Origin: Clostridiales bacterium
GTDB lineage: Bacteria > Bacillota_A > Clostridia > Oscillospirales > Oscillospiraceae
Assembly (NCBI GenBank): GCA_022777455.1
Contig: JALFGI010000023.1
Span: 1 to 10,594 of the forward strand
DNA length: 10,594 nt
Reading direction: 5' to 3'
Shown here: positions 1 through 6,783 of the stretch, piece by piece
Position numbering within the stretch: the stretch's first letter is position 1
Layout of the letters: the number at the start of each line of letters is the position of its first letter
Position numbers and translations under genes: made by a program
Notes under the pieces: model-generated
Told to the model about the DNA's origin: nothing
Seen by the model: the letters and a program-made list of their open reading frames with translations, nothing else
The model's database searches: none

Positions 1-180
1 CATTCCATAATTAGAATACAAAAAACCGCCAAATAATGCATTAACCGTCATCATACTAAAATGGAAATTTGAGTCTGTCGGAATTGATACTAGAACGAAG
101 TTAAATTTCAACACAGCCACTGTTGATGTCAGCGCCCATAAAATAGGAAAACCTGCAAACATTTTCCACGTTTTTTTCAT
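1..180 (-). CDS. Small membrane protein, N-terminal part (3' end beyond window)
   Basis: An open frame starts with ATG at 180 and reads 60 codons without a stop to base 1, so the protein continues outside the window. It begins MKKTWKMFAGFPILWALTST. A short basic N-terminus is followed by a hydrophobic segment at about residues 8-33, then a short polar stretch, then a second hydrophobic stretch from about residue 43. It is probably a multi-pass membrane protein, or the first segment could be an uncleaved signal anchor. The start is supported by purine-rich GAGGGATAGG about 4-9 bases upstream. The region is AT-rich compared with the TIR/SPFH genes and is probably unrelated to them. I do not recognise the family. 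Confidence 0.6.
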   Translation of the reverse strand, partial: MKKTWKMFAGFPILWALTSTVAVLKFNFVLVSIPTDSNFHFSMMTVNALFGGFLYSNYGM

Positions 181-202
181 GTTTCCTATCCCTCTCTTTA
201 TT

Positions 203-340
203 TCAGGAACGATTCACAAATACCAGTATCATCGTCTTATACTGGTCATAAACTTTTGTCATTTTGTCCTTGTAATCCCTTTGGATAGCCAGTTTACTTA
301 AACTACCAAAAAATGATAGTATAGGAAAAATATGAAAGTA
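203..340 (-). other. Short open frame without start, possible gene remnant
   Basis: A stop-to-stop frame of 45 codons ends at a TGA 22 bases upstream of the small membrane-protein start. Its last 30 residues look like a soluble protein end (for example RDYKDKMTKVYDQYKTM) rather than random intergenic translation. The only ATG inside is late, and upstream the frame is closed by TGA. It could be the decayed C-terminus of a regulator that once controlled the membrane gene downstream. It could equally be a chance frame. I recognise no family motif. Confidence 0.2.
222..246. promoter_or_regulatory. Perfect 8-bp inverted repeat, candidate operator or hairpin
   Basis: ACCAGTAT and ATACTGGT form perfect 8-base arms around a 9-base spacer, 42 bases upstream of the ATG at 180. 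The position and dyad shape fit a repressor operator or a small leader hairpin for the membrane gene. No T-run follows it, so it is not a convincing terminator. It also lies inside the weak open frame at 203-340, so it may be coincidental. No clear -35/-10 pair was identified. Confidence 0.35.
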
Positions 341-464
341 TCAGGAATAATTTGAAAGTTCAACACAGTGAATACGCCATGGCTTCTCTTCTTCCAGTCG
401 TTCTGTCTCCCGCGGGTGGAGAACTTTGTCTTGCGGAAAATCCATCTGTGTGCCTACTCGAATA

Positions 465-761
465 TTAGCCTGCTGAAGATTTCTTCTTCGAGCTGTACCG
501 GGCAGTACTTCTCCGGCTGCCGCCCTCGGTTACAACCTTATTCGATCAGCGCTTGCGTTCTTCCTGGACAGCTTTGTACTTCTCTTCCGAAATAATTGTA
601 GGGTGGGCACCTACAGAAAGATACTGCTCCTTCTCGCCTTTATTGGTGGTGCGCTTCAATTCCGGGGACGGCGTGGTGTAGGTCTTGACCACCAGCACAT
701 TGCCGCAGTACTTTTCATGCCTTATCCTTGATCCAGTCGGGGATTTCCTTCGTTTCACCAA
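465..761 (-). pseudogene. Large serine recombinase remnant (Recombinase-domain fragment)
   Basis: The frame contains HEKYCGNVLVVKTYTT, then QYLSVGAHPTIIS, then KYKAVQEERKR. This is the order of the conserved 'NEKYxGdvllqKTYt ... Yyv.nhhepIIs...f..vQ.E..RR' block in the Recombinase domain (PF07508 type) of large serine recombinases. After an in-frame TGA at 546-548 the same frame continues with SNKVVTEGGSRRSTARYSSK, matching the basic linker that precedes the zinc ribbon in these enzymes, and then meets TAA at 465. The N-terminal catalytic resolvase domain is absent, as are the zinc ribbon and coiled coil. The fragment is therefore non-functional. It marks the edge of a former mobile element beside the TIR cluster. 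The rest of 361-840 shows no intact gene. Confidence 0.7.
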
Positions 762-840
762 TTGTCAGTCTAATGATCTCCACACTACACTATGCAATTT
801 GTCATGATGTTTGTTTACACGTTTGACTTTATCAGGGAGG

Positions 841-1539
841 TCAGGTCTTGTTCAGCTTGCACAGGCGGCTGCGCTCTGCCAGGAGGGCGGAGGCTTTGGG
901 GCAGAGGTGCTTGACGGCGGCGGTGTCGGCATCGATGACGGCGGCTTGCAGCTCCTCCACGGCGGCGGAGAGGTCTGCCTCGATCTCTGTCAGGGCATTG
1001 CTGCTGACAGGGTCGGAGTAGCGAAGCTCCTCGGCCAGCTTCTTCAGGGCGGAAGCGGCATCAGGATCGTCGCACTGGGAGGCCAGCTGGTTCAGCTTGG
1101 ACTGGAGGGAACGCATCAGGCGCACATCCCCCCGGAGCTTGGCGTCCTGAACGTGGATCTGCTCCACCACGGTGTCCGCGGCGATCAGGCCCAGGCAGGC
1201 AGCGCCCAGCATCAGCACATACGCAACTGCCGCCAGCCACGCCGGGATCCAGCTTGCCAGTGCCATGACCACCAGGCCGAGCACCAGCTGGGCCCCGCCA
1301 TACACAAGACCGATTTTGGCAATGGGGAAGCCATAGAACCGGCTTTTCGCGTCCTCCTTCCGGACGACGCCCACATACCCCGCCGCCCCGGCCACCCCGA
1401 AGGCTGCCAGAGTGAAGCCGAAGCTCAACCAGTAGGCGGCATTTTTTACAAAGGGAATCACAAGGATCAGCACAAGATACAGCGCCAGCACAATGGCCAG
1501 GCTGAGAAACCATCGCAGGGCATCTTTTTTGAATGGCAT
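841..1539 (-). CDS. Four-helix membrane protein with helical cytosolic tail
   Basis: A 232-residue protein. The start at 1539 (MPFKKDALRW) is chosen over the upstream ATG at 1608 because a near-perfect AAGGAGG lies 8 bases before it, and the extra 23 residues would be read through that site. Four hydrophobic helices are visible at about residues 11-30, 35-58, 72-94 and 98-120. A charged, helix-forming region of about 110 residues follows (LMRSLQSKLNQLASQ; ALTEIEADLSAAVEELQAAV). Positive residues before helix 1 and after helix 2 place both ends inside the cell. No catalytic motif is seen and I do not recognise a named family. It lies 149 bases downstream of the TIR gene on the same strand and is equally GC-rich. 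It may be a membrane partner of the SPFH/TIR pair, or an independent gene behind a palindromic element. Confidence 0.8.
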   Translation of the reverse strand: MPFKKDALRWFLSLAIVLALYLVLILVIPFVKNAAYWLSFGFTLAAFGVAGAAGYVGVVRKEDAKSRFYGFPIAKIGLVYGGAQLVLGLVVMALASWIPAWLAAVAYVLMLGAACLGLIAADTVVEQIHVQDAKLRGDVRLMRSLQSKLNQLASQCDDPDAASALKKLAEELRYSDPVSSNALTEIEADLSAAVEELQAAVIDADTAAVKHLCPKASALLAERSRLCKLNKT

Positions 1540-1547
1540 GGATATTT

Positions 1548-1554
1548 CCTCCTT
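1548..1554 (-). promoter_or_regulatory. Strong ribosome-binding site (AAGGAGG) fixing the start at 1539
   Basis: CCTCCTT on the plus strand is AAGGAGG on the coding strand, 8 bases before the ATG. It decides the start codon of the four-helix membrane protein and suggests efficient, independent initiation. Confidence 0.85.
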
Positions 1555-1598
1555 TTTGAATTCAATTTTTCTTCGGGTGGGCAAAAGTTTGGGGTTTC

Positions 1599-1672
1599 GG
1601 AACGGCACGCAGGCCGTTCCCTACGGACATTATATCAAAACTCTCGTAGGGAACGACCGATGTTGTCGTTCC
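1599..1672. repeat. Palindromic intergenic element with nested inverted repeats
   Basis: The 74 bases hold three inverted pairs: GGAACGGC/GCCGTTCC (1599-1606 and 1613-1620), CCCTACG/CGTAGGG (1619-1625 and 1645-1651), and GGAACGAC/GTCGTTCC (1650-1657 and 1665-1672). The internal blocks GCCGTTCCCTACG and CGTAGGGAACGAC are inverted copies differing at one base, so the whole element can fold as a three-way or cruciform structure. It lies between the TIR gene and the membrane gene. No T-run follows on the minus strand, so it is not a classical terminator. It resembles the small palindromic REP/MITE-like repeats scattered between genes in gut Clostridia, and could attenuate or stabilise mRNA. Confidence 0.7.
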
Positions 1673-1688
1673 GGGGGGATGCGGCAAA

Positions 1689-4600
1689 TCAGGGCTTGGC
1701 GGGGATTTTGATGTCTGACCAGCCGCCGACACTGCATTGGCCATGCTGGTTATCTCCCACAGCCACCACGGTGCCGTCGGCTTTCAGACCCACGGTGTGA
1801 TCATATTCCGCGCTGATGGCCACAATGTCCTCCCAGTCACCGACATCGCACTGGCCATAACCGTTATATCCCACAGCCACCACGGTGCCATCGGCTTTCA
1901 GGCCTACGGTGTGACCCCATCCTGCGCTGATGGCTACAATATCCTTCCAATTACCCACATCGCACTGATCAAACCAGTTATTTCCCACAGCCACCACGGT
2001 GCCGTCAGCTTTCAGGCCTATGGTGTAAGAACCTCCTGCGCTGATGGCCACAATGTCCTTCCAGCCGCTGACATCGCACTGGCCTGTATAGGAGCTGTCG
2101 AACAAATCTTTATTCGAACCCACAGCCACCACGGTGCCGTCGGCTTTCAGGCCTACCGTGTGACTATATCCCGCGCTGATGGCCACAATGTCTTTCCAGT
2201 CGTTGACATCGCACCGGCCATCCTTGTTCCATCCCACAGCCACCACGGTACCGTCGGCTTTCAGACCTACGGTGTGCCAATCTCCCGCACTGATGGCCAC
2301 AATGTCTTTCCAGTCGTTGACATCGCACCGGCCATCCTCGTTATGTCCCACAGCCACCACGGTGCCGTCGGCTTTCAGGCCTACGGTATTATAACTTCCT
2401 GCGCTGATGGTCACAATGTCTGTCCAATTGCTGACATCGCACTGGCTATGATCGTTATCTCCCACAGCCATCACGGTACCGTTGGCTTTCAGGCCTACAG
2501 TGTGATAACTTCCTGCGCTGATGGTATCTCTTTGGGTAATGGTACCCCAGAGTTCCATACAGCGCTGCCAGGCATCTCGATAATCACCGAGTTGATAAAA
2601 CGCCTGGGCTGCCTGGAGGTTTTGTCCGTCTGCCAGCAAGGATTCCGCAATGGCATAATTACAAGCCTGGATTTGTTCTTTGCTGTCCCGGTAACCCTTT
2701 AGGGCGGTGAACGCGGTGATCGCCTCTTCATAGCTGCCCTGGGCCATCAAAGCGGCGGCGGCGTCATATTTCCCGTCCAAAATAATGGTTTTACAAGTCT
2801 GAATTTGCGCGGCACTGTCCCGGTGGCCGTTCAGGGCGGTGAACGCGGTGATCGCCTCTTCATAGCTGCCCTGGGCCATCAAAGCGGCGGCGGCAGTGTA
2901 TCCTTCATCCAGAATACCGATTTCACAGGCTTGAATCTGCGCTTCGCTGTCCCGGTAGTCACCCATGGCGGTAAAGGCAGTGATCGCCTCTTCATAACTT
3001 CCCTGCTCCATCAGCTTCATCGCGTTCTGATAATCCAGAGCGGGGATGACAATCAATTTTACCACAGCCACTGCTGCCGCGATCAGAACCAGGCAGGCGG
3101 CGATGAGGATATTCCGCTTTCTCCGCTTGGCGGCCTCTTTTGCGGCTTCCCGGGCAAGAAGGGCATTTCTTCTCTCTTCACAGGTCTTGGCGTGAGCGGC
3201 GCTGTCCCGATAGCTGCTCAATTTCCGGAAATCCACTGCCAGCTGACCCAGGGCATCGGGGGTTCTCGCCGTATCCAGCTTGGAAACCAATTCCTGATAG
3301 CGGGCCTCCCGCTGACGGGCCTCCTCCTCCTGGCGGGCTTTCCGCTGTCTGGCTTCCTCCTCCTGGCGGCGCTCATCATCTTCTTTTTGAGCCAAATTCC
3401 GGCGGTACAGCTCCTCCACTTTCGTGTCCGTTTCGTTCAAGAATTCCTCATAGCGCTGCCATAACGCCTTTTTCTCGGCTTCCTCCTCTGCTTTGGCGTC
3501 GGATAGCCGCTGGGTCAGGGTATCAATGAGTTTTTTCTTTGCCTGTTCCAGCGCCTGGGCAGTCTGACCGGAGGCGAATTTTTCCGCTTTGGAGAGCCAC
3601 TGGTGGTTTTCCCACCGGGCTTTGGTCTGCTGATACTGCTGCTGCCGGCTGGCAACCGTGGAAGGATAGCTGAGGTCAAAATCGTATTCCTTCCGAATAT
3701 CATCCGGCTCTAAATAACCGGCAATGGCGTAATCCTGAATCGCCTTCTCGATGTGTGCCTCCTCCGGCTTCAGGGTCAGGGTTTCCGGCTTCGCGTTTTC
3801 GGTGCTTTGCAGCCACTGTCTGACCAGACCGTCCAGGGTTTTCTGCCGCTGCTGCATCAAAGCTTTGCCGATGTAAGCCTGGGCGTTCTTGGAATCGTTG
3901 TTCAGCACTTCCTCAAAGAAGCCGTCCGCCTTGTCATAGTCGCCGTCCTCCAAGGCCATGTAGCCCCGGTCAAGGAGGGAGGCGATTTTTCCACCCGCCG
4001 CCGGGGCTTCCACCACCACCCGCTCCTGGATCAGGGTTTCCTTTTTGGGCAGCAGCTTCTCGATGCCCCGGAGCAAGTCCTGTATGGCGCCCACCTTGCC
4101 CATGTCCTGGGCTTGCAGCTTGGCGAACTCCCTGGGCATATCGTAGGCATCGATATTCTTGTAGCAGGGGATCAGGTGCTTGCTCTTGTCGGATGCCATG
4201 AGTTTCAGGTACCGGCTCCACTCGTTCTTCACCCACACGGCGTTGAAGTATTCATAATCCGTGCCGAAGGCCAGCATGATTTTTGCCGAGTTCAGGGCGG
4301 CAAAGATATAGGGCTCGTACTCCTGGCCCAGCTTGTCCTCCAACGTGATCCGGGAGAAGAAGACCCGGTAATCTTTTGCGGTGAGGGCATCGTAAACGTC
4401 CTGGGCCAGGACGGAATCCAGGGTGCGCTGGCCGTTTTCATCGGTCTCCTTGTAGCAGATGAAGATATCATAGGGCTGCTCCCTGCCGGAGACCTCGATG
4501 ATGCCCTTGCGGATCTCCTCGATCTGCTTGGCCTCCTCCCGGTAGACCTTCCGGGCTACCACATCCGCATTCTCACAGGCCTGGTCAAAGTCGCTGTCCT

Positions 4601-4943
4601 CCAGGATGCTGTCAAAGCTGGAGCGGTGACAGGTGGGGATCTTCTTTCCGGTAGCCGGGTCGTCTACGTACTCGATGCCGTATTTGCACAGCACCAGACC
4701 CCAGTAGGCCTCCGCTTCTTCCGGGAAGTCGGCGACGATGGATTCATAGACGCCCGCCGCCTTGTCAAATTCGCACCCGGAGCGCAGCCGGTTGGCCCGG
4801 GCGAAGAGGGTCAGTTTCTTTTCGTTGTCCGCAGTGGGCACCGTCTGCCGGCTGCCGCAGTATTCGCATTCGGCAACGGTGGAACCCGGCTCGATCACCA
4901 GATCCCCGCCGCACATTTTGCATTTGATGATGGCCACGGTCAT
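1689..4943 (-). CDS. TIR-domain protein with zinc ribbon, membrane helix, TPR-like repeats and RCC1-like propeller (paralogue A)
   Basis: A 1084-residue protein. Domains in order: zinc ribbon (C8, C11, C26, C29); helical linker about 40-155; TIR domain about 157-300, starting YDIFICYKETDENGQRTLDS; one TPR-like pair near 320-360; long Glu/Arg/Gln coiled coil about 455-610; one hydrophobic helix about 611-634 preceded by KRRKR; 42-44-residue TPR-like repeats about 635-790; then seven RCC1-like repeats of 38 residues (the fourth has 45) from 808 to the end. By position in LGQEYEPYI, E210 is the best candidate for the catalytic Glu of TIR NADases (SARM1 E642 type), and WVKNEW at 237-242 fits the WxxxE motif. 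The charge rule predicts the TIR inside and the repeats outside. The ATG overlaps the SPFH stop as ATGA, implying translational coupling. Domain calls are firm; NAD cleavage and sensing are inferred. Confidence 0.92.
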   Translation of the reverse strand: MTVAIIKCKMCGGDLVIEPGSTVAECEYCGSRQTVPTADNEKKLTLFARANRLRSGCEFDKAAGVYESIVADFPEEAEAYWGLVLCKYGIEYVDDPATGKKIPTCHRSSFDSILEDSDFDQACENADVVARKVYREEAKQIEEIRKGIIEVSGREQPYDIFICYKETDENGQRTLDSVLAQDVYDALTAKDYRVFFSRITLEDKLGQEYEPYIFAALNSAKIMLAFGTDYEYFNAVWVKNEWSRYLKLMASDKSKHLIPCYKNIDAYDMPREFAKLQAQDMGKVGAIQDLLRGIEKLLPKKETLIQERVVVEAPAAGGKIASLLDRGYMALEDGDYDKADGFFEEVLNNDSKNAQAYIGKALMQQRQKTLDGLVRQWLQSTENAKPETLTLKPEEAHIEKAIQDYAIAGYLEPDDIRKEYDFDLSYPSTVASRQQQYQQTKARWENHQWLSKAEKFASGQTAQALEQAKKKLIDTLTQRLSDAKAEEEAEKKALWQRYEEFLNETDTKVEELYRRNLAQKEDDERRQEEEARQRKARQEEEARQREARYQELVSKLDTARTPDALGQLAVDFRKLSSYRDSAAHAKTCEERRNALLAREAAKEAAKRRKRNILIAACLVLIAAAVAVVKLIVIPALDYQNAMKLMEQGSYEEAITAFTAMGDYRDSEAQIQACEIGILDEGYTAAAALMAQGSYEEAITAFTALNGHRDSAAQIQTCKTIILDGKYDAAAALMAQGSYEEAITAFTALKGYRDSKEQIQACNYAIAESLLADGQNLQAAQAFYQLGDYRDAWQRCMELWGTITQRDTISAGSYHTVGLKANGTVMAVGDNDHSQCDVSNWTDIVTISAGSYNTVGLKADGTVVAVGHNEDGRCDVNDWKDIVAISAGDWHTVGLKADGTVVAVGWNKDGRCDVNDWKDIVAISAGYSHTVGLKADGTVVAVGSNKDLFDSSYTGQCDVSGWKDIVAISAGGSYTIGLKADGTVVAVGNNWFDQCDVGNWKDIVAISAGWGHTVGLKADGTVVAVGYNGYGQCDVGDWEDIVAISAEYDHTVGLKADGTVVAVGDNQHGQCSVGGWSDIKIPAKP
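1704..2522 (-). repeat. Seven tandem RCC1-like propeller repeats, 114-base period (gene A)
   Basis: Seven in-frame units of 114 bases encode the pattern ISAG-xxx-TVGLKADGTVVAVG-xNxxG-QCDVxxWxDIVA. The fourth unit is 135 bases because of a 7-residue insertion in the variable loop (SNKDLFDSSYTG). Seven blades is the usual count for an RCC1-type beta propeller. The frame is nearly invariant while two short windows per unit differ, which indicates duplication or gene conversion with local diversification. Confidence 0.88.
2574..3041 (-). repeat. Tandem TPR-like repeats, about 132-base period (gene A)
   Basis: Three near-identical helical repeats plus a divergent fourth, with cores MEQGSYEEAITAFTAM, MAQGSYEEAITAFTAL (twice), then LQAAQAFYQLGDYRDA. 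The full unit is 44 codons (132 bases), with a first unit of 42. The motif GxYeeAixaFxaLxgyrDS matches TPR-like repeats that often follow a membrane helix in Clostridia proteins. The paralogue at the right edge has at least five full units plus the divergent one. Confidence 0.8.
4471..4936 (-). repeat. Direct-repeat copy 1 (zinc-ribbon/N-terminal region of gene A)
   Basis: These 466 bases, encoding about residues 3-158 of gene A, match 8365-8828 in the same orientation with few substitutions and two 1-base deletions in the other copy (464 bases). The copies are 3.4 kb apart and flank the SPFH and two AT-rich genes, so recombination between them could excise that interval. Confidence 0.85.
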
Positions 4944-6709
4944 TCTCCTCTCTTATGTCCGCACTCCGGGCAGAACTTACTCAGGATGTTTTTCGTGCCG
5001 CATTCCGGGCAGTCCCAGCCCTTGGGCTCTTCCGGCTTCTTTGCGCCGCATTCCGGGCAGAATTTGCTCTGGATGTTTTTCGTGCCGCACTCCGGGCAAT
5101 CCCAGCCGGTTTTCGGTTCGGGCTTCCTGGCACCGCACTCCGGGCAGAACTTCGAGGTGATGTTCTTTGCGCCGCATTCCGGGCAGTCCCAGCCGCTGCC
5201 GGAAATCGCCCCGCCCATGGCCTGACCCATCTGACTGGCGGTATCCATCACGGGATTCAGGGCGTCCTTGGTCATGTTCACCACGCTTCCCATGGCTCCC
5301 AGGGTCACACCGAGTCCGGCCAGGTCTCCCAGACCGCCCATGCCGCTGCCGTTTCCGGTGATGCCGTTCTGCATGGCTTCCAGACCCACCTGCCGGGCGG
5401 TCTCCTGCTGGTAGGTGTAGCCCTTCATGCGCATTTCCTCCGCCTCGGCCGCCGCCTGCATCCGGTAGGCCTCGGCCTCTGCTTGCTTCTGAATTTTCAG
5501 GGCCTCCGCATCGCCCTGGGCGCCGATGATCTTCATCCGGGCGGCGGTCTGGGCTTCCACGGCCTTCCGCTCCGCCTCCGCCACGGCCACGTTCTTGCGA
5601 ATCTGCTCCTGGCGGACGTTCAGGTACTGCTCGGCAAACTGCTCCTTCATCCGGCGGAAATTGGGGTCGTCGTCGGGGGTGACCACCCGGCCGACGAAGA
5701 ACTCCGGCATTTCCAGACCGTACTCGGCAAGCCGGGGATTGATCCTCTCCCGCAGGGCTTCACTCAGCTCCATCAGGCGCTCGTCGATTTCCAGAATGTT
5801 GATGGCGTTTTCCCGGATGGCGGCGGCCAGGTAGCTCTTGACCTGGGTCATGACCATGCTGCGGAACAGCCCCTTGCCGCTATTTCCCAGCAGCTGTTCC
5901 TGCTTCAGCTCCCCGGTGGTGCCCACCAGCTTTAATAGCAGCTTCCGGGAATTGACCACCCGGATGTTGAATTCACCGGATGCCCCCAGCTCCATGTGCA
6001 TCCCCGTCATGGGGTCGAAGAGGCGCACCTTGGAGTCGGTGCCCCATTTGATGCCCATTTGAGTGGCGAGGTTGACATAATACACTTCGCTGTGGAAGGT
6101 GCCCTGGGTGTCCGTGGGCAGCTGATAGAGCTTTTCCAGGATGGGCAGCTGCTGGGTTTCCAGGGTGTAGCGGCCCGGGCCGAAGAGGTCCAGCGCCTGG
6201 CCGTCCCGGAAGAAGATGGCCTCCTGGCTTTCGTGGACGATAAGCTGGGAGCCTAAATTGAAGTCCTCGATGGGATGCTTCCACACCAGGGTCTCGTTGT
6301 CCCCCTCGTATTTGATGATGGAGGCCAGGCCGTCCCGGCGGATCTGCTCGGTTTTCACCCGCTCGGCCACAATGTTTTCGTGGTCGCAGACGGGGCATAT
6401 GTAAGCGCTGGCTCCCTTGGCGGTGCGCAGACGGATGCCGCACTGGCCGCAGGAGAATTCCACGGTTTTGTCCTGCTCCGCCAGGGTGTTGATGGGCTCA
6501 CCGCAGACGGGGCATTTGGCCGCCGCCCCCTGGCTCTGGTCGAAGATCACATCGTTGCCGCAGTGGGGGCAGGTGCGGCTGGAGAGCTTATCCGTGGGGA
6601 CATGGATGGTATAGCCGCAGGAGCAGTCGATTTTCTTCCTCGCGAAGAAGCCGGTTTTGGCTTCCGCATAACGCCCACAGCTGGGGCATTCGATTACAAA
6701 TTTGGACAT
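4940..6709 (-). CDS. SPFH (stomatin/flotillin-like) scaffold protein with N- and C-terminal zinc ribbons
   Basis: A 589-residue protein from the start at 6709 (MSKFVIECPSCG), chosen because GGAG lies 9 bases upstream; an ATG at 6724 is the alternative. Three N-terminal zinc ribbons: C8/C11/C29/C31, C47/C50/C66/C69, C87/C90/C105/C108. The SPFH domain spans about 125-345 (WKHPIEDFNLGSQLIVHESQ; FGPGRYTLETQQLP). It is followed by an Ala/Glu/Arg coiled coil about 350-430 (AEAERKAVEAQTAARMK), a Gly/Met-rich linker about 450-505, and three near-identical C-terminal ribbons. The layout matches the bacterial 'virion core protein'-like SPFH family that includes Bacillus subtilis YdjI, known to work with membrane-stress factors. 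Such proteins oligomerise at the membrane. The stop overlaps the TIR start by ATGA, so the two are probably made together and act together. There is no membrane helix, so attachment needs a partner or direct lipid contact. Confidence 0.9.
   Translation of the reverse strand: MSKFVIECPSCGRYAEAKTGFFARKKIDCSCGYTIHVPTDKLSSRTCPHCGNDVIFDQSQGAAAKCPVCGEPINTLAEQDKTVEFSCGQCGIRLRTAKGASAYICPVCDHENIVAERVKTEQIRRDGLASIIKYEGDNETLVWKHPIEDFNLGSQLIVHESQEAIFFRDGQALDLFGPGRYTLETQQLPILEKLYQLPTDTQGTFHSEVYYVNLATQMGIKWGTDSKVRLFDPMTGMHMELGASGEFNIRVVNSRKLLLKLVGTTGELKQEQLLGNSGKGLFRSMVMTQVKSYLAAAIRENAINILEIDERLMELSEALRERINPRLAEYGLEMPEFFVGRVVTPDDDPNFRRMKEQFAEQYLNVRQEQIRKNVAVAEAERKAVEAQTAARMKIIGAQGDAEALKIQKQAEAEAYRMQAAAEAEEMRMKGYTYQQETARQVGLEAMQNGITGNGSGMGGLGDLAGLGVTLGAMGSVVNMTKDALNPVMDTASQMGQAMGGAISGSGWDCPECGAKNITSKFCPECGARKPEPKTGWDCPECGTKNIQSKFCPECGAKKPEEPKGWDCPECGTKNILSKFCPECGHKRGE
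4944..5194 (-). repeat. Three tandem zinc-ribbon repeats, 87-base period (SPFH gene 3' end)
   Basis: Three 29-codon units encode GWDCPECG-KNI-SKFCPECG with spacers such as ARKPEPKT. Cysteine sets are 509/512/522/525, 538/541/551/554 and 567/570/580/583. The close match at protein level and the even 87-base spacing indicate recent tandem duplication of a single ribbon. Confidence 0.85.
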
Positions 6710-6783
6710 TTCTTTCATCTCCATGTCGGTATATTTTATGGTTTGCTTTGTTCTAAGGTTGTCGTTCCGTTGCTAATAATTTA

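Noticed and set aside
780..840. Terminator after the four-helix membrane gene
   Set aside because: No stable GC-rich hairpin followed by a T-run was found on the minus strand downstream of the stop.
1704..2522. Diversity-generating retroelement as the source of blade variation
   Set aside because: No reverse transcriptase or template repeat is visible in the window, and the changes are not confined to adenine positions; duplication and ordinary substitution explain them. It cannot be excluded outside the window.
1737..2702. 321-codon plus-strand open frame with repeated SHSHHGAVGFQ motif
   Set aside because: It is the antisense shadow of the RCC1-like repeats; its periodicity is exactly the 114-base repeat, and no ribosome-binding site is present. 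The frame at 8856-9734 is the same artefact over gene B.
3753..5225. 490-codon plus-strand open frame
   Set aside because: It lies antisense to the recognisable TIR, zinc-ribbon and coiled-coil coding of gene A. Long antisense frames are expected in GC-rich codons, and it has no domain content. The same holds for 811-1800, 2805-3464, 4955-5935 and 6275-6886.
6725..6783. Promoter for the SPFH gene (TAAAAT near 6733-6738)
   Set aside because: A -10-like TAAAAT exists, but no -35-like hexamer lies at 16-18 bases, and the leader would be very short. The evidence is too weak to annotate.
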